Below, piece after piece: positions 1 to 13,400 of a stretch of DNA of 64,000 bases. This DNA is from Haliclystus octoradiatus (taxonomy: Eukaryota; Cnidaria; Staurozoa; Stauromedusae; Haliclystidae): positions 21,588,349 through 21,652,348 of the forward strand of contig OU744451.1 in NCBI GenBank assembly GCA_916610825.1. Direction: 5' to 3'. The notes beneath the pieces are model-generated. The model did not search any database. It saw nothing but the letters and a program-made list of their open reading frames with translations, and had not been told where the DNA came from. Each line of letters begins with the position of its first letter. Positions within the stretch are counted from its first letter, which is position 1. A program made the translations under genes and the position numbers.

Positions 1-1082
1 AGTGTCTTTGTTACAAGAAGGAGACCTATGTTCGATTCCTCGTCGGCGGATGCAAGTGCATTACAACTTTTGTTAATTCGAAATAACATGTTACTCGAAT
101 AGACAAACACACCTGTGCGAATTAAGATGTGAACATCATTCATATAAAATTCAAATAGGATAAATAGCATTAATTGAATAGAAAAGTGCGCGAAATGATA
201 ACAGCGTATAAAAAAGACGCAGTTCATGATAGTCATATGCTCAGTCAGCTTGAATGGCTAGCTAAGCATCAAGGACAAGTTGAATTTTAATTAGATTTCC
301 GCGGCTCATAAAATTCAATTTATCGAGCTCCTCTTTTGCTTTCCATCTTATCCTCTTCTTCAACACCACCAAAACATTCTCATCCACTAACAATGATATC
401 TACATCAAACCAAGCCATCCTCACTCTTTTCAATCAGCTGGTGCTCGCAAGTGGAATGTTCTGCCAATCCTGATGAACTTCATTTACTGACACTTGTAAA
501 ATTAGTCAGTAACCATCTATCTTGTACGCATTATAATTATTATTTTATATTTAAAATTGCAATATTATGTATGAGCCTATTGAAAGAAGCCACCATAATA
601 GTAGAGCAAACATCTTCCAGCCAGTTTCGGAGTTCTTGAATATGTCTGGCAGTAAATTTTTCATATTTTATGTAAAGATTCAGGAAAAAAACAGAGACAT
701 GAATATTTTGTAATCATATAAATTGTAATTCCGATTCATCGCTAGTTCAAAATAACTTGCGAAGGTCAAAATATAGAGGACAAACCGCAGTAATTTCAAA
801 TAAAATAATTAATATGAATAACAAATCATGAAAAGGCGAACAAAATTTGCAGTTATTTTATACAGAGCAAACATGCTTCAAACTTCTAGAATTCGCTTCA
901 CTTCTTTCATGAAAACTGAAGAGAACATTTTACCACATGATTTCATAAATAGAAATCGGTAAAATGTTTATAGGAAACTATGTTGCTAAATTTATAGCTT
1001 ATGCATAATTAGTTATTCAAGATGAATCTAGAAAGAAATATCTCAATCATAAGTTGTAGCAGATTGACGATATAAATCTTAC
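1..1082. other. Non-coding DNA, probably intron of the CAP gene
   Basis: No exon with CAP second-half motifs was found on the minus strand here, so this is read as intron beyond the donor at 1082-1081. A TTCGATTCC string near base 30 resembles a tRNA B box but has no tRNA fold around it. Nothing else recognised. Confidence 0.4.
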
Positions 1083-4000
1083 CATGCAGAAACGACATGC
1101 TCAGCTGGAACAATAGCACGTTTTGGATTACAAGATAAGAAGAGATTTTCTCCATCTTTTGTCTTTGGATCATGCTGAAGTTTTCCTGTTTGTGCTAATT
1201 TTCTAGCCCATGCATCAGCTTCTTCAGATAGTTTATCATTTAATTGTAAAGCAGGAGATTCATGTAAACTACGAAGAGTATTGTGATTTGCAAGAATTTG
1301 TCTTTCATATAATCCCCCATCAAAACCTTAAAGAGAAAATACAAACTTTTACAAAGTAATTTTTAACAAATAATTTCGTCACGTCATGTATTTTAGTTTT
1401 CAAGTATTTTAGTTTATAGGAATTTGGAAGAAATATGTATATTAAGAAAAAATAAAGATGAATCACGGATATATGATACAAAAACAATGAAATAATAATC
1501 ACAAAAAAAACTCTAACATATATAAAAGAGAGTTGCTTTAAACGTATGTACGCTAATAAATCTCTGAATTCTCCATCGAATCTATGAAAGCAGTGTCATT
1601 AAAAATCACCGTGTTTTGATCTATGTTTTTATTTGGTTTGCTGTTTTATTTTTGGTTTGTATTCTTTGCATCGAAACAAAAGATAATTTTTTCATATTGC
1701 CGTTTTTGAAGCTTGTAGAACCTTCCTGAACCATCTGGAACATGCTAGAACATAGGAGAACATACATGACTCACAATGACCATGCATAATATAGCAGCTT
1801 CTAGCATTTGTATAAACACTGTAAATACAGAAAATGATAGCTCAATTAAATTATGAGAACTATAACTTGATGTAATGCAAACTACGTTGTTATTATTATT
1901 TCTTCCACATAGATCTCTGTTTTCATCAGGCTGACGTCATTGTTGTTAAAAGTTCTATTTTCATGTGTAAAATATGTAAGATATTTTTGATTGTGAATGA
2001 CAGCCTTTTCAAATACGGTTTTTCTAATGTCGCAGAAACCCTGCATGTATATTACTGATCATTATATAATCAAGACAAAGAAATAATGTGGAACATATAC
2101 ATGAACTTCAACAACAGAAAACAATAAAAACGCGACGCAACGAATGAAGCATGTCGTAGCATAACACTTCTTAAAAGCAAACCAAAAACAGTTAGTGAAG
2201 TTACATTTTTTTCAAGCAAAAAGTAAATTTGAAAAACAAAGTCCGTTAGGTACAACCATTTGCAATTATCTGTCAGATGATATGTTATTTGATTCATTTG
2301 GTTTCGAATACCGCGAAAAACCACCGCAAATACACAAGCACAAAGACATTCGAATTTATAGGTATAGATTAAATTATGTATAGATTAAATTATAACAACT
2401 ACATTATCAAAAGAAATTTATACTAGAATATCATACTTTCTCCTATCGATGGATGCTGACTTCGTTTTGCCAAATCATAAATTTTCGAGCAATCAGTGTT
2501 ATTGTATTGTCCAACTGGTACATTGTCACGAAAAGATCCAAGGACATTCCCTGGTTCTTTATAGCGTGCAACAAAGTAAGTGCATTTTCTTCCGTTTGGT
2601 GATCTCCTTTCAGCAGCTCCTACGCCAAGATGTTTAGAATTTAACCAAACAACTTGTGTGAAATGCCCTGCTCCTTGATGACCTTTTTCCCTGTTAAAAT
2701 GGTATGGTTTTTCACATACTTCTTTATACCTAAAACCATTAAATTTGAAACATTTTTGTATTTTAACTTTAAAGCACAATAAACATATACTAGAGTCCTA
2801 TGAATAGCGTCTACGCAGCTATGATAATTAACCATTAATTACATATATTAATTTACAAGCAGACGAGGATGACAGATGTCCTTGGAGGAATAAAGTCCCG
2901 CAGAGTCTCATGAAAGTACAGTACCGCCGATGCAAAATTTTTCATTTGATTTCAAACAGGTTTAGCCAGGAGCAGCAATGCAGGTTAATTGAAGTGGTAG
3001 TTAAAGTGTGTGCTTTTTACGAACGGATGCCTTTCCTGTCATCCCGGATGCTCTAATTCAGAATGCTCCTGCCAGATGAATCCACAACCCTGCGTGTGAA
3101 GATTCAAAGCAATAGGGATGACATCACTCAAAATCCATATTGAAAAATCGGCGGCCTCGTTTACAGGCAGGGTTTATACCCGAAATAGCACCAAAACTGA
3201 TATACTTTTAGTGGTTGTGGTGGAATGTCTTGGGTTGTCTTGACATAACTGTAAATCACGTTGCACAAATCTGGCAATCATTATCAATAATTGATTGATG
3301 AACATACGGTTTTTGAATATCTCTTTTATCTGTCAAGATGAAAAACTGATGAAATTCGAAAAAAACTGTAAAATTGATTAGCGACAATTGAAAATCCAGA
3401 CAAAGATTATGTTACATGATTATTAACATGATTACATCATCACAAGAGTGATGTAATCCCTAATTAAAAAAAAATGCTAAACCTATTAAACACGGAGGTC
3501 ATGCTCTGTGTGGAATCGATACATTCATAAGAAAGGGTCATACTAGTGAAATAGCCATACCATTCTGCTACTGCTCTCCATGCTGGTACCCTGTGTCCTT
3601 TGTTACTGCATCCAAGAAATGAGTTTTCCCCATCTTCAGTTTCATTTTCTAATTCAAGTGTTCCGCGAGTTGCTAACTTATCAGCCCATGCTTGAGCTTT
3701 CATTGAGATTTGTGGATCAAGAACCATTGGAGGGCTACCATGAAGTTCACGAAAGATATTATGAGCTTCTAAGGCTTCTCCTTTCACAGCTTCTAGGTCT
3801 AAATAGATGAAATTCACAATCTAAATATTAGCATAATTCACTGCAATAATCGTTTTGTGAGCATTTGAAAACATCGCTGTCCAATCAGAAACGGTGTGGA
3901 TAGCGTACAGAATTCCTAGAAGTTGTAATTGAGTTTCGTCTGAAATTCGCTATGATGTGCATATATTCGTTGTGCAGTTAATGTCAGTGAACTTTAAATC

Positions 4001-7000
4001 CTCTGGCTCGATGTGATAAATATGAATAACTCGGAGAAATGCAATAACAATAGGACTCAACATCTGTTCTTCTTGTTCAAGCAGTAAGTTTTTGTACGTG
4101 GAAGAATATCACATTGAGACTGAGATGGAGGGCTCGTTTATAAACGTTATAGTAATATAACTTTTTGACTGATACTGGGAAAACATGTTTTGGCATCTAG
4201 CAATTTTGTGCTTGATTTAAGTGAACTGTGCTTTATTTAAAAGTGATATTCTAATTTTGCACATCTCTATATAGAATTATTGGAAGCAACTCGTGACCTA
4301 ATAAAAGTGAAAAAAACACTCGACTAAGGCACAATTACCAAGATATTTTGACATATAAAATGCTAACCTTCTGGTTCAGAAATATCAGCATTCTCAACTG
4401 GCACATTTTGTTGGGTTTCACTAGCTTTTAACACATCATGGGGTGTTGCAATATTGTTACGTGAATCACTTCCAATGTTTTCAGCAATTTGAGATCTACC
4501 AAGAAATATTCTTGGTGATTTTATTCTCAATTTGCCATAAACAAAAGTACTAATCATATCTGAAATATCTTTGTTCGTATCTCGACCCGTCTCTTGATGT
4601 TTCTGAAGCAGTGTACGCTTATCATTATTGATTTTTAATTTCTGTTTACCAAGAAGAAAGCCATCCTTTCCGTGTAATGAATCTTCCCCTGAACATCAAT
4701 AACAAGACATATTAAGCAAATAATTAATTGAAGTTAATAATAATGAAGTATCTTCAAGTAGGTAAACAGATCCGAACAATAACTCGCTGGAAGACAAACT
4801 TGAAATACATAATATAGTATGATAGAGTCTACTCCTGACAATCACTCAAACCAAACTTGAACAATATCCGAGCCTTCTTTACATGTATGCAGGATCACAG
4901 AGATATGACACAAAAGTGAGGCTATCAGAGACCTAAAGATTATTGACGTTTCCATACCAGCGCATTTTGAATATGGAAACAAAATTTGTGATAGTGTTGT
5001 GTTAAATGGCTTCAGCCAAGGCACTTTCAGTGGAGAAAACAGACCTTACAATCCAATATAAGTTTATTTGCTACAAATTCGTCCACGCAATTCTCGAGAT
5101 AATATAATTAGTAAATAATGAATTTTTATAGTGGAGCATTGCTTATTGGAGTGGGGTGAAAAAGATATCACTATCAGACTGAACATTTCTATTGCTCCTC
5201 GTTCGATGGAAGCTACTCAGTGGTTGTTGATGAAGTGAATTGTTTTTCAAAGATATTATCCATACGGGTTGATACTAGATTCTAAACTGCAATTTGAAGG
5301 CCCTGGGGAGGCTTTAAGCTTATTATATTGTCCCAATATAACAAAATGAATGAATGAATTCACATTGTCAGTTTCGTAAAAATCCAATTTTCATAATTCA
5401 CCCTGACCCTGCGACTCTTGACATTTTGATACATTTAATATAAACCTATACTTTGTGGAATTTATCCCAAATTGAACTTAATAAACCGCATAGTTACGTG
5501 TCAATCTCACCTTTAAAATTTCTATCCATTCGTTCAATGACAGATCTTTCATTTAATAAATGTAATTTATCTTTGATTTTGCGTTTTCTGCAAAATCTTT
5601 TGAAGTTGTCGTTATCATCGTGAACATTTTCCTTGTAAAATCCTCTTATATTTCCTGGTGGCCTATAAATTGCTGATATATAGACACATGAACGTTTAGC
5701 TGTTTCGTTAAATGCATACGCAAGACCAAGCTTTCTAGACTCACGCCAAATTAACTGGGTACAACTTTCACTTGATGGACTGTACGGTCGTTTAATTGAA
5801 AAACGAGAATTACAGCACTTACTGTACCTATAAAAAGAATTTAGAGAATATGCATTAGGCTTTTGTTGTCTGTATATAAATAGAGGCTGCCGATTGCTTA
5901 CGTCCTCTGTTCTGCCTGTTAAAATTCATTGATAAAGTTTATCATATCATTTCATATCGAAATCGCCATCAAACATGTAAAGAGATACTTAATATAAGGG
6001 GGCAGTTATTTTATCCTAAAAAAGCCGTTCAGTACTGCATGTTACGTTAAACAAATAGCTACCCCCATGGCTGCACTTAGTGCTGCAAAAATACAATCAT
6101 ACTGAATATTGAAAGAAGTCTCAACAAATATATTGTGTCCGCTGATTGGAAGAACCCAGTGACATCCACAGAGCATCCCACTTTGATTGTTATATTAATC
6201 GGAGATTGCAAATCATCGGTGCTTCACAAATCGAAACACAACTGAGAAATTCGAAATAGAAAATCGGTGTTCATTATCGGTGATCTTCAACTTAACTCCT
6301 ATGATAGCTATAGCTTGCCTCTAACCTTATACTGTAGAATGATGATACTTGTATTCATTTATCAGATCAGTTTATACAATATTACGTTAGAGTCCTAGCA
6401 GTAATCTGACATAAATGCAAACATAAATGTTTAGTTATCAAAGTAAGCTATAAAAAGACAAGTTAGTTGACGTTTCCACTTTAAATTAAATTCTGAAGAT
6501 GACATGAACTAAGTCGAAACGTCAATTCATTTTTTATCGCTTACTTCTATTATCAAATTATTAAGTAGAAACTTATGAATATAAATGTTTAATTTAAATT
6601 AAGGATTAAATTTGTGATTTTTGAGTTGTAGCAGGAAAAATAACTAATTTCTGGTTCTCAGGTTAATTGTTGCAGCTTTCCAGTTGTTTTTACGCATCTA
6701 ATTAATCACACCTATTTAGTCCTCTACTTGGATTATTACCTCGGCTAAAATTAAATTCATCACTATAGGCTGTTCACATACTTCAATCCATTCCAGAAAT
6801 CAGTTCAGTGTACATTCTGGCTTAAACTGTTTTAATCGTGGTGTTTTCATGCGGACATTTTTCTTTCAACTATACATATGGATTGAAATGGATTTCGAAA
6901 TTCCATCATTAAATGTGCCATTTATCAAATTCCACACATAATTATATGATTATATGAGAGGGTTAAACGACACCTTGCTACTGTATATATTTTTATTCAT

Positions 7001-7800
7001 TTTTAATGCCTGAGAAATATTGTGAGACACGGGAAGTGTAGAAAACACAAGCCTTCAAGGCGTGTGATAATGCTTGATCAATAACAGAAACAAATCTCAT
7101 ACTAATATAGGACGTAGTATAAACTATGGACGTAGGTACTTCGATAAATAATTCAGATACTAAATTCAGTCTTCAAAATTATATGACAGAGGATGTGGAG
7201 ACACGGTCGTGATAGACGGATTACTGTTCAGAAATAAATAGGCGTAGTATACTTGCATTCGGGAAACTTTTTTGTACGGTATATCGAATTGTGCAAAAAG
7301 CCCAAAATCTCAAACAATTTTTCAATTAATTAGATAATAGAATGTTATAATACTGTAATTATCAAAATCTACATTGGGATATCATGTCCCTTTTATCAGT
7401 CACAATTGAGTTCACATCAAGTTATTTGTTTGTTCTTGAAGTTAACAGACAATGTACATTCCAAATTGAAAACACAGATTTACAATTACAAACTTTATAG
7501 TGTACGATAATTTGTAACTCACCAATCATCAACGACGTCTCGCCCTGATAAATGAACATCAACAGGCGAGCATAATCGATATGAATTTTCTCCCGCTTGA
7601 TCCAATTCAAATGATCCTGAAATTGATGCTTTTCTCGCACGCTTATATGCCATCTTTTTAAGATTTCCATCCATGATTAAGTTGTGTGAACCATGTAATC
7701 TTCGTAAACGATTATGTTCTTTTAATACCTCTTTATCAAATCTAATATTTTTCAAATGTACTTCTACAATAACAATTAATAAGAATATAAGTAGCTTCAT
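1083..7800 (-). CDS. Secreted multi-CAP-domain (SCP/TAPS) protein, 5' and middle part
   Basis: Exons on the minus strand: 7800-7523, 5827-5511, 4688-4368, 3798-3561, 2729-2437, 1326-1083. All junctions are GT-AG and the phases fit at every join (about 563 codons). The start at 7800 gives a hydrophobic signal peptide (MKLLIFLLIVIVEV); an in-frame ATG at 7818 is an alternative. CAP domains are split over two exons each: 7523+5511 (CAP1), 3561+2437 (CAP2) and 1083 (first half of CAP3, whose second half must lie left of the window). The exon at 4368-4688 is a low-complexity linker. CAP2 keeps WYKE, GHFTQVVW and the RYKEPGN motif. CAP1 has SCTQLIW where GHFTQVVW is expected and lacks the WYxE glutamate, so its histidine/glutamate cluster looks lost. 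CAP proteins act outside the cell, in venom, defence and lipid-binding roles; the job of this one is unknown. Confidence 0.85.
1327..2436. other. Intron of the CAP gene
   Basis: This lies between the CAP2 second half and the CAP3 first half. The phase 1 donor at 2436-2435 matches the phase 1 acceptor at 1328-1327. No repeat or coding segment recognised. Confidence 0.5.
2730..3560. other. Intron within the CAP2 domain
   Basis: Phase 2 intron splitting the TGG codon that precedes YKEV. The same position and phase are used in all CAP domains of this gene, which supports their origin by internal duplication. No repeat recognised. Confidence 0.5.
4689..5510. other. Intron of the CAP gene with a possible LINE-like tail
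   Basis: Intron between CAP1 and the linker exon. Bases about 5320-5357 (ATATTGTCCCAATATAAC, then tandem GAAT) look like the short tandem tail of a non-LTR element. This is a weak call; otherwise nothing is seen. Confidence 0.25.
6430..6548. mobile_element. Fold-back remnant of a Penelope-like element end
   Basis: Two imperfect inverted arms (about 6441-6481 and 6512-6548, AGTAAGC...GACGTTTCCAC against GTCGAAACGTC...GCTTACT) flank a hammerhead-like core. Penelope-like elements are known to carry hammerhead ribozymes in their terminal repeats and to leave inverted end fragments. It lies in the first intron of the CAP gene. Confidence 0.5.
6489..6527 (+). ncRNA. Hammerhead-ribozyme-like motif
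   Basis: In order: stem I AATT (6489-6492), core CTGAAGA (6493-6499), stem II GAC/GTC (6501-6503 with 6513-6515), GAAA (6516-6519), minimal stem III C.G, cleavage triplet GTC (6521-6523), stem I AATT (6524-6527). Core position 7 is A, a tolerated position. Stem III has almost no loop, as in the minimal hammerheads reported from Penelope-like elements, which are thought to work as dimers. Cleavage activity is not shown by sequence. Confidence 0.55.
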
Positions 7801-7823
7801 TTCTGCTAACAATAACAATTATA

Positions 7824-9780
7824 TAAAGTTCATTTCTAAATAGTTTTGATTTAAATAAATAAACTTTCAACTTCCTAAGAAGTAAACACTTGAGTTTTAA
7901 AAACTCTGTAACTTGAAATATAAAAGGTCATAATTATATGGCCTTTCATTGGATAACAGCAAAAGCAAGATTGTAAAAAACAGATTCACAACCATAGACA
8001 ATGTAATTTTTAGGATCGTTTGTTTTCAAATAGTGAACAACCAGTAAACAAACTTTGAAATCACAAACAAGGAACTTGAAATTAACAAGTACCGGTTCAA
8101 AACCATCAACTCTAAATCATTACTTCATTTGAAAAACAACTCCAACAAGTTTCAAAGTGAATGCTGTTTTCCCAGGTTTTAATTAAAACAGAATCATCTT
8201 TTTTAAACTCAAAGCTTTGACATCATTTCGGTTAAGTGATATGATTTAGACATTATATCGTCTGAAAACCAGTCATTCAGTTACGTAGCAGTGTTTGAAA
8301 TCGAATTTGAGCTGCAGCGAAGAACAATTTATTTGAGCTTTTCGGAATTTGTGTATAAAATAACACACAAAGTATAAATTATATAGAAGAATAGCAATCC
8401 GTCCTCTGCATTGCTGGAGTCATTTGGGTTGATTTAGTTGATTAGTTACAAAATTGTCAAGAAAATGTATTTTTAGCTATTCAAAACAGAACATCAAACC
8501 AAAATTGTTTTACAACAGAAGCGAGTCGATAAATCAGAGCTACTATTGACGGAGAAAACTGTTCTAAACAGACATACATGCGCAAATACACACAAACAGA
8601 CATACAAACATACACATACACAGATTTTGACGGTTATAGGTATAGATGTAATTAAGTTTATAATTCGGCCTCTTGATAGTTCGTCTAAACCAGTCTATGG
8701 TCTGAACCAACGTAATTAAGATTAGATTAGATTATTCGTTCAAAACAACTAGACGGAAGAGAGTTCTTTCGGTGAACCTCGACGAAAATCAGAATGACTA
8801 TAATATCAGACAATTTAGAAATGAATTTGATATACATTGGAATGGATAGACTTTTGTAGATTTTATATGGACGATGAAACATGTACGACAAAGCATCGAA
8901 TTGTTAAAGTTATGTTTATATAATTTGTTATGGGAATAGCATGCTTACCCTATCCAATTCCAGGTTCTAGTAAGAAAAACATATATAGGTTCTTGAGAGC
9001 ATGTCTCATCTTTTGTTCAGCAATTTCCATAAATTTGAGGATTGAATTTATGTGCCACTTTATAACTATTTACATCATGATGGTCCTGTTAGAACTTGAG
9101 TAACGTAATTTGCAAGACAAACAATACAACATGTTTAATCTTCCTCAGGTATAATTTGAAACTAACTTTGTCACAACTTCTACAATACATTTGATTACGA
9201 TTAGTTTCATTACGTTACTAATACCAATTGTTCTATTTACTATGTAAACTTAAGCATATATATAACCACATATGTTTATGAAAAAAAGTTTATGCACAGT
9301 ATATACCAAAAAGTACAACAATTTAAATTTTTTTTTGTTGCATTTAATAAATGCTGGAAATCACTTCTTGAAGATGTCGTATCATCCCCATATTTATCTA
9401 TTTTCAAACATCACCTAGATAATTTTAATTTGTTACAATTTTGTAAAATTTAACTATTAAGCTCAACTACCTAAACAATTTTAATTTCTTTCGTTTTAAT
9501 TTTGTAAGTTTTATGCCAGACTGCACGTATAGCGCTAGTTAATTTACAAACTATCCTGTGTTTGCCTTTTAGTGCACGAAAATATGTTATTTCAAATTTA
9601 CATAGAATGAAAAATATATTAAAATCAAATAATATATCTTAACGGGTCCTATGTTTTTCTCATAATCTTTGGGGCTGGAACGCATGCTGGGGCTAGGAAT
9701 GCATGGAACATTATTAGCAGGTGTACTATACGATTGCATCAAATGCATATTTATTAAAGGTTAAATGACTACACAATTTT
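7824..9780. other. Intergenic DNA between the CAP gene and CIAPIN1
   Basis: The 5' side of the CAP gene and the far 3' side of CIAPIN1. A stretch near 8575-8630 is rich in imperfect ACACA/ACATA repeats. No ORF or element recognised. Confidence 0.4.
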
Positions 9781-9781
9781 T

Positions 9782-9901
9782 CTGTTACTCAGAGTTTCAC
9801 GCTTTATGCTATCTTTAGACAGAGACAGACTCTGACTCAGACTCTGTATGAAGATAGAATAAAGCGTGAAACTCTGAGTAACAGAAAAATTGTGTAGTCA
9901 A
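9782..9901. repeat. Long hairpin with decayed hammerhead-like arms
   Basis: The arms TCTGTTACTCAGAGTTTCAC (from about 9780) and GTGAAACTCTGAGTAACAGA (to about 9889) are perfect inverted copies around a short loop rich in CAGACTC. Each arm, read toward the GAAAC side, aligns with the hammerhead segment at 57559-57601. Both cores are altered (CTAAAGA on the minus arm, ATGAAGA on the plus arm), so these look like dead copies of Penelope-like element ends. Confidence 0.6.
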
Positions 9902-10185
9902 TGTCATTGACTCTATTTATTCATCTACAGTTCTGTCATTTAATGACATTGAGCACTATAACATTGCGATTGGGTCAACAATCAAGTCATCACTATATTA
10001 AAGGTTCTATATTTTCTGCATTTGAAAATAAGGCAAGCATATATAGCAATTTAGCTACTTAATACATTTGAATTTTACAGTATATAATAAGTATAGGCTT
10101 TTAAAAGCAAATTGAAATATTATAATAGCTACAAATGTCAAGAATTACAGTCATTGTGCCTAAGTAAAAATATTGCTGCTATATC

Positions 10186-10474
<289 letters not shown>

Positions 10475-10499
10475 TATGTGGTAATTAGATATCTATAAA

Positions 10500-13400
10500 T
10501 TATGAATCAGCATTGAGTTGCCTTCCACTAAGTAAAACTTGATCACCGGGTTTGAAAGCAGGCATTCCGAGGTATGGACAGCTTGAGCATCGAAAAGCAT
10601 CACCAAGACTACACTGTAAACAAAACAAAGAAACACATAAAATCGGGCATAAAGTGAAACCTTCATACAGTTTATATGAGTCGGGCTAGCACGGCTGACG
10701 GTGAGACCATCTGTTTATGTCGTCTGTTTTATATGGCAGCTTCATCCCGCTTTCAGCCCGGCATAAGTGTAAATTGTTAGATTTATTAGAAACAATGATA
10801 ATAAATTCACTGTTCGATCTATTTGGTGCGCTTGCGCAAATGAAGCGACGGCTCGGGCTGGCCCACCAAACTGTATTTTTTATAGAGAATTTCTGTCAAC
10901 CCGGCAAGCATATAAACGCACCGCAGTAGACAAAATAGAGAACAATAGTGGATGGCGATCTCACTCAAAGGTGTCGCCTCACCTTGACGGGCTGGCCCAC
11001 CTTATGTAAACACCCTATTCGGCTTTGTTTGCAAGCAGGGGAGTTTGGTTCCTATCTGGTGGAATATTTCACATGTACATTGTACACAAAGCGAGCGTCA
11101 TATCAGGTTGTGAAGTTTGTAAACATAACTCATTTTGAAATATTGATCAACGCCGAATTGGAAATTAAACATTCAAATTTGCTATTTTTTGATATGATAA
11201 TAAGTAGATAGCTTACATTTCCACAAGCTGATTTCTGGACAGGGGCAGGCTTTCCATTTAATTCTTCAGCTAATCCGCATGAACTTTAAAGAAAAAGAAA
11301 ATATGAATTATCCTTCATTATAGGAATATGCTATTAATGCTAGGTCTATCAGGCACTCTACTAAGTAGCAATCATGTCTGTAGTGTAGTCATCTGGAATG
11401 CATCTTCCATTGGCATTCGTAAACATGGCTCATGTAAAATAAGTGCTCCTCCTTTTCTTTCTGAGAATAAATGACTTGTTAGGACATTATAATGGTCTGT
11501 AGCAAGTTTCAGATATGGTCTGAAAACAAAGATAACTATAAAATTATTCGAATAGCAGCTATTCCAATAATATTCAAATACTTTTCAAAATAACTATATT
11601 ATTAAATAATCAATATTAGTAGTGAATAAATACTATTCGAATAATTTTCAACTATTAGAAACGACCACAATAAAATAAGAAAAACCAGCTTAAAATAAGA
11701 AAAACAAACTTAGAAAATAAGAAAAAAGAACTCAAAATAAGAAAAACAAGAATAAAATAAGAAAACAAGATTATAATAAGAAAAACAAATTTAAAATAAG
11801 AAAAACAAGCTTTAGATATGAAAAGCAAACTCAAAATTGGAGAACAAACGTTAAATAAGAAAAACAAACTTAAAATAAGAAAAACGAGTTTAAAATAATA
11901 AGAAAAAAAACTTTCAATAAGAAAAACAAACTTAAAAAAAAAAAAAACAAGAATAAAATAAGTAAAACAAACTAAGAATAACAAAAGCAAGATTATAATA
12001 AGAAAAACAAAATTAGAATAAGAAAAACAAGATTATAATAAGAAAAACAAACTTAAAATAAGAAAAACAAGCTTTAAATATGAAAAGCAAACTCAAAATT
12101 GGAGAACAAACGTTAAATAAGAAAAACAAACTTAAAATAAGAAAAACGAGTTTAAAATAAGAAGAAAAAAAACTTTCAATAAGAAAAACAAACTTAAAAA
12201 ATAAAAAAACAAGAATAAAATAAGAAAAACAAACTAAGAATAACAAAAGCAAGATTATAATAAGAAAAACAAAATTAGAATAAGAAAAACAAGATTATAA
12301 TAAGAAAAACAAATTTAAAATAAGAAAAACAAGCTTTAGATATGAAAAGCAAACTCAAAATCGGAGAACAAACGTTAAATGAGAAAAACAAACTTAAAAT
12401 AAGAAAAACGAGTTTAAAATAAGAAGAAAAAAAACTTTCAATAAGAAAAACAAACCTAAAAAATAAAAAAACAAGAATAAAATAAGAAAAACAAAATTAG
12501 AATAAGAAAAACAAGATTATAATAAGAAAAACAAACCTAAAGTAAGAAAAACAAACTTAAAATAAGAAAACAAGCTTAAAATGAGAAAAACAAACTTAAA
12601 ATGAGAAAAAAGATTAATAATAAGAAAAACAACCCTGAAATAAGAAGACAAGCTTAAAATGAGAGAAGAAAACTTGTCCACATGGGTAGCAAATGTTTTA
12701 ATGACATGCTCTTTCATTTATTTTTCACAAATCATATAACTTACGACAAAGACAAATACCTGTCCATTGATGTTCCAATGTACTACCCCCTACTACCACT
12801 ACAAATATCAGTCAATAACCACATAAGTAAACCTAATTAAATTTTATGGTTAGTGTATGCTTACCAGTCTTTGCATGCTTTTCTTTTGCCTTGAGAATCA
12901 CTAGTACCACAATCTTCTATTGAATCAAAAATTAAATCACAGAGTGATGAACCATAATAGAACCACCCTTACCATGAGACTGAAAAGTTCACTGCTTCGC
13001 AATATTTTTGTAATATATCTACCTTATAATTTCTAAACATGCAAAATCGAGACTGCTTATCTGCATATTTTCTAGAGTGCCAAGTTGAATTTCAAATATT
13101 ATTTTATTCCCCTGCAATTTATCAGAATTCCTTAACGCAATTTCAGATTCTCCCATCCAGCAACCCAGCACAAAAACTGGGCGATTGTGTTTGTTAATAT
13201 TTTCTTAGACTTGTAGGTTGGATAATACACAGAGCTATAGAGCCAGTGGCGCTAGAAACACAGGGGTAAAGGGGGAAGCTGACCCCCTTGCCCTCGCAGT
13301 GTAGAGGCAGCATGGGGCAGCAATTGTCCTTTCCAAATTAGTGTAACACTCTTTAATCAAAATTAATAATGTATCGCATAAGGACTGTAAATAAACGCTG

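Noticed and set aside
20-50. tRNA 3' half at the window start (TTCGATTCC)
   Set aside because: The stem bases around the putative T loop do not pair.
3340-3365. Hammerhead (CTGATGA...GAAA)
   Set aside because: Only AATTC lies between the core strands, too short for a stem II, and there is no stem I.
11655-12717. Minus-strand Phe/Leu-rich ORFs that look like membrane proteins
   Set aside because: They come from the A-rich satellite and repeat with it.
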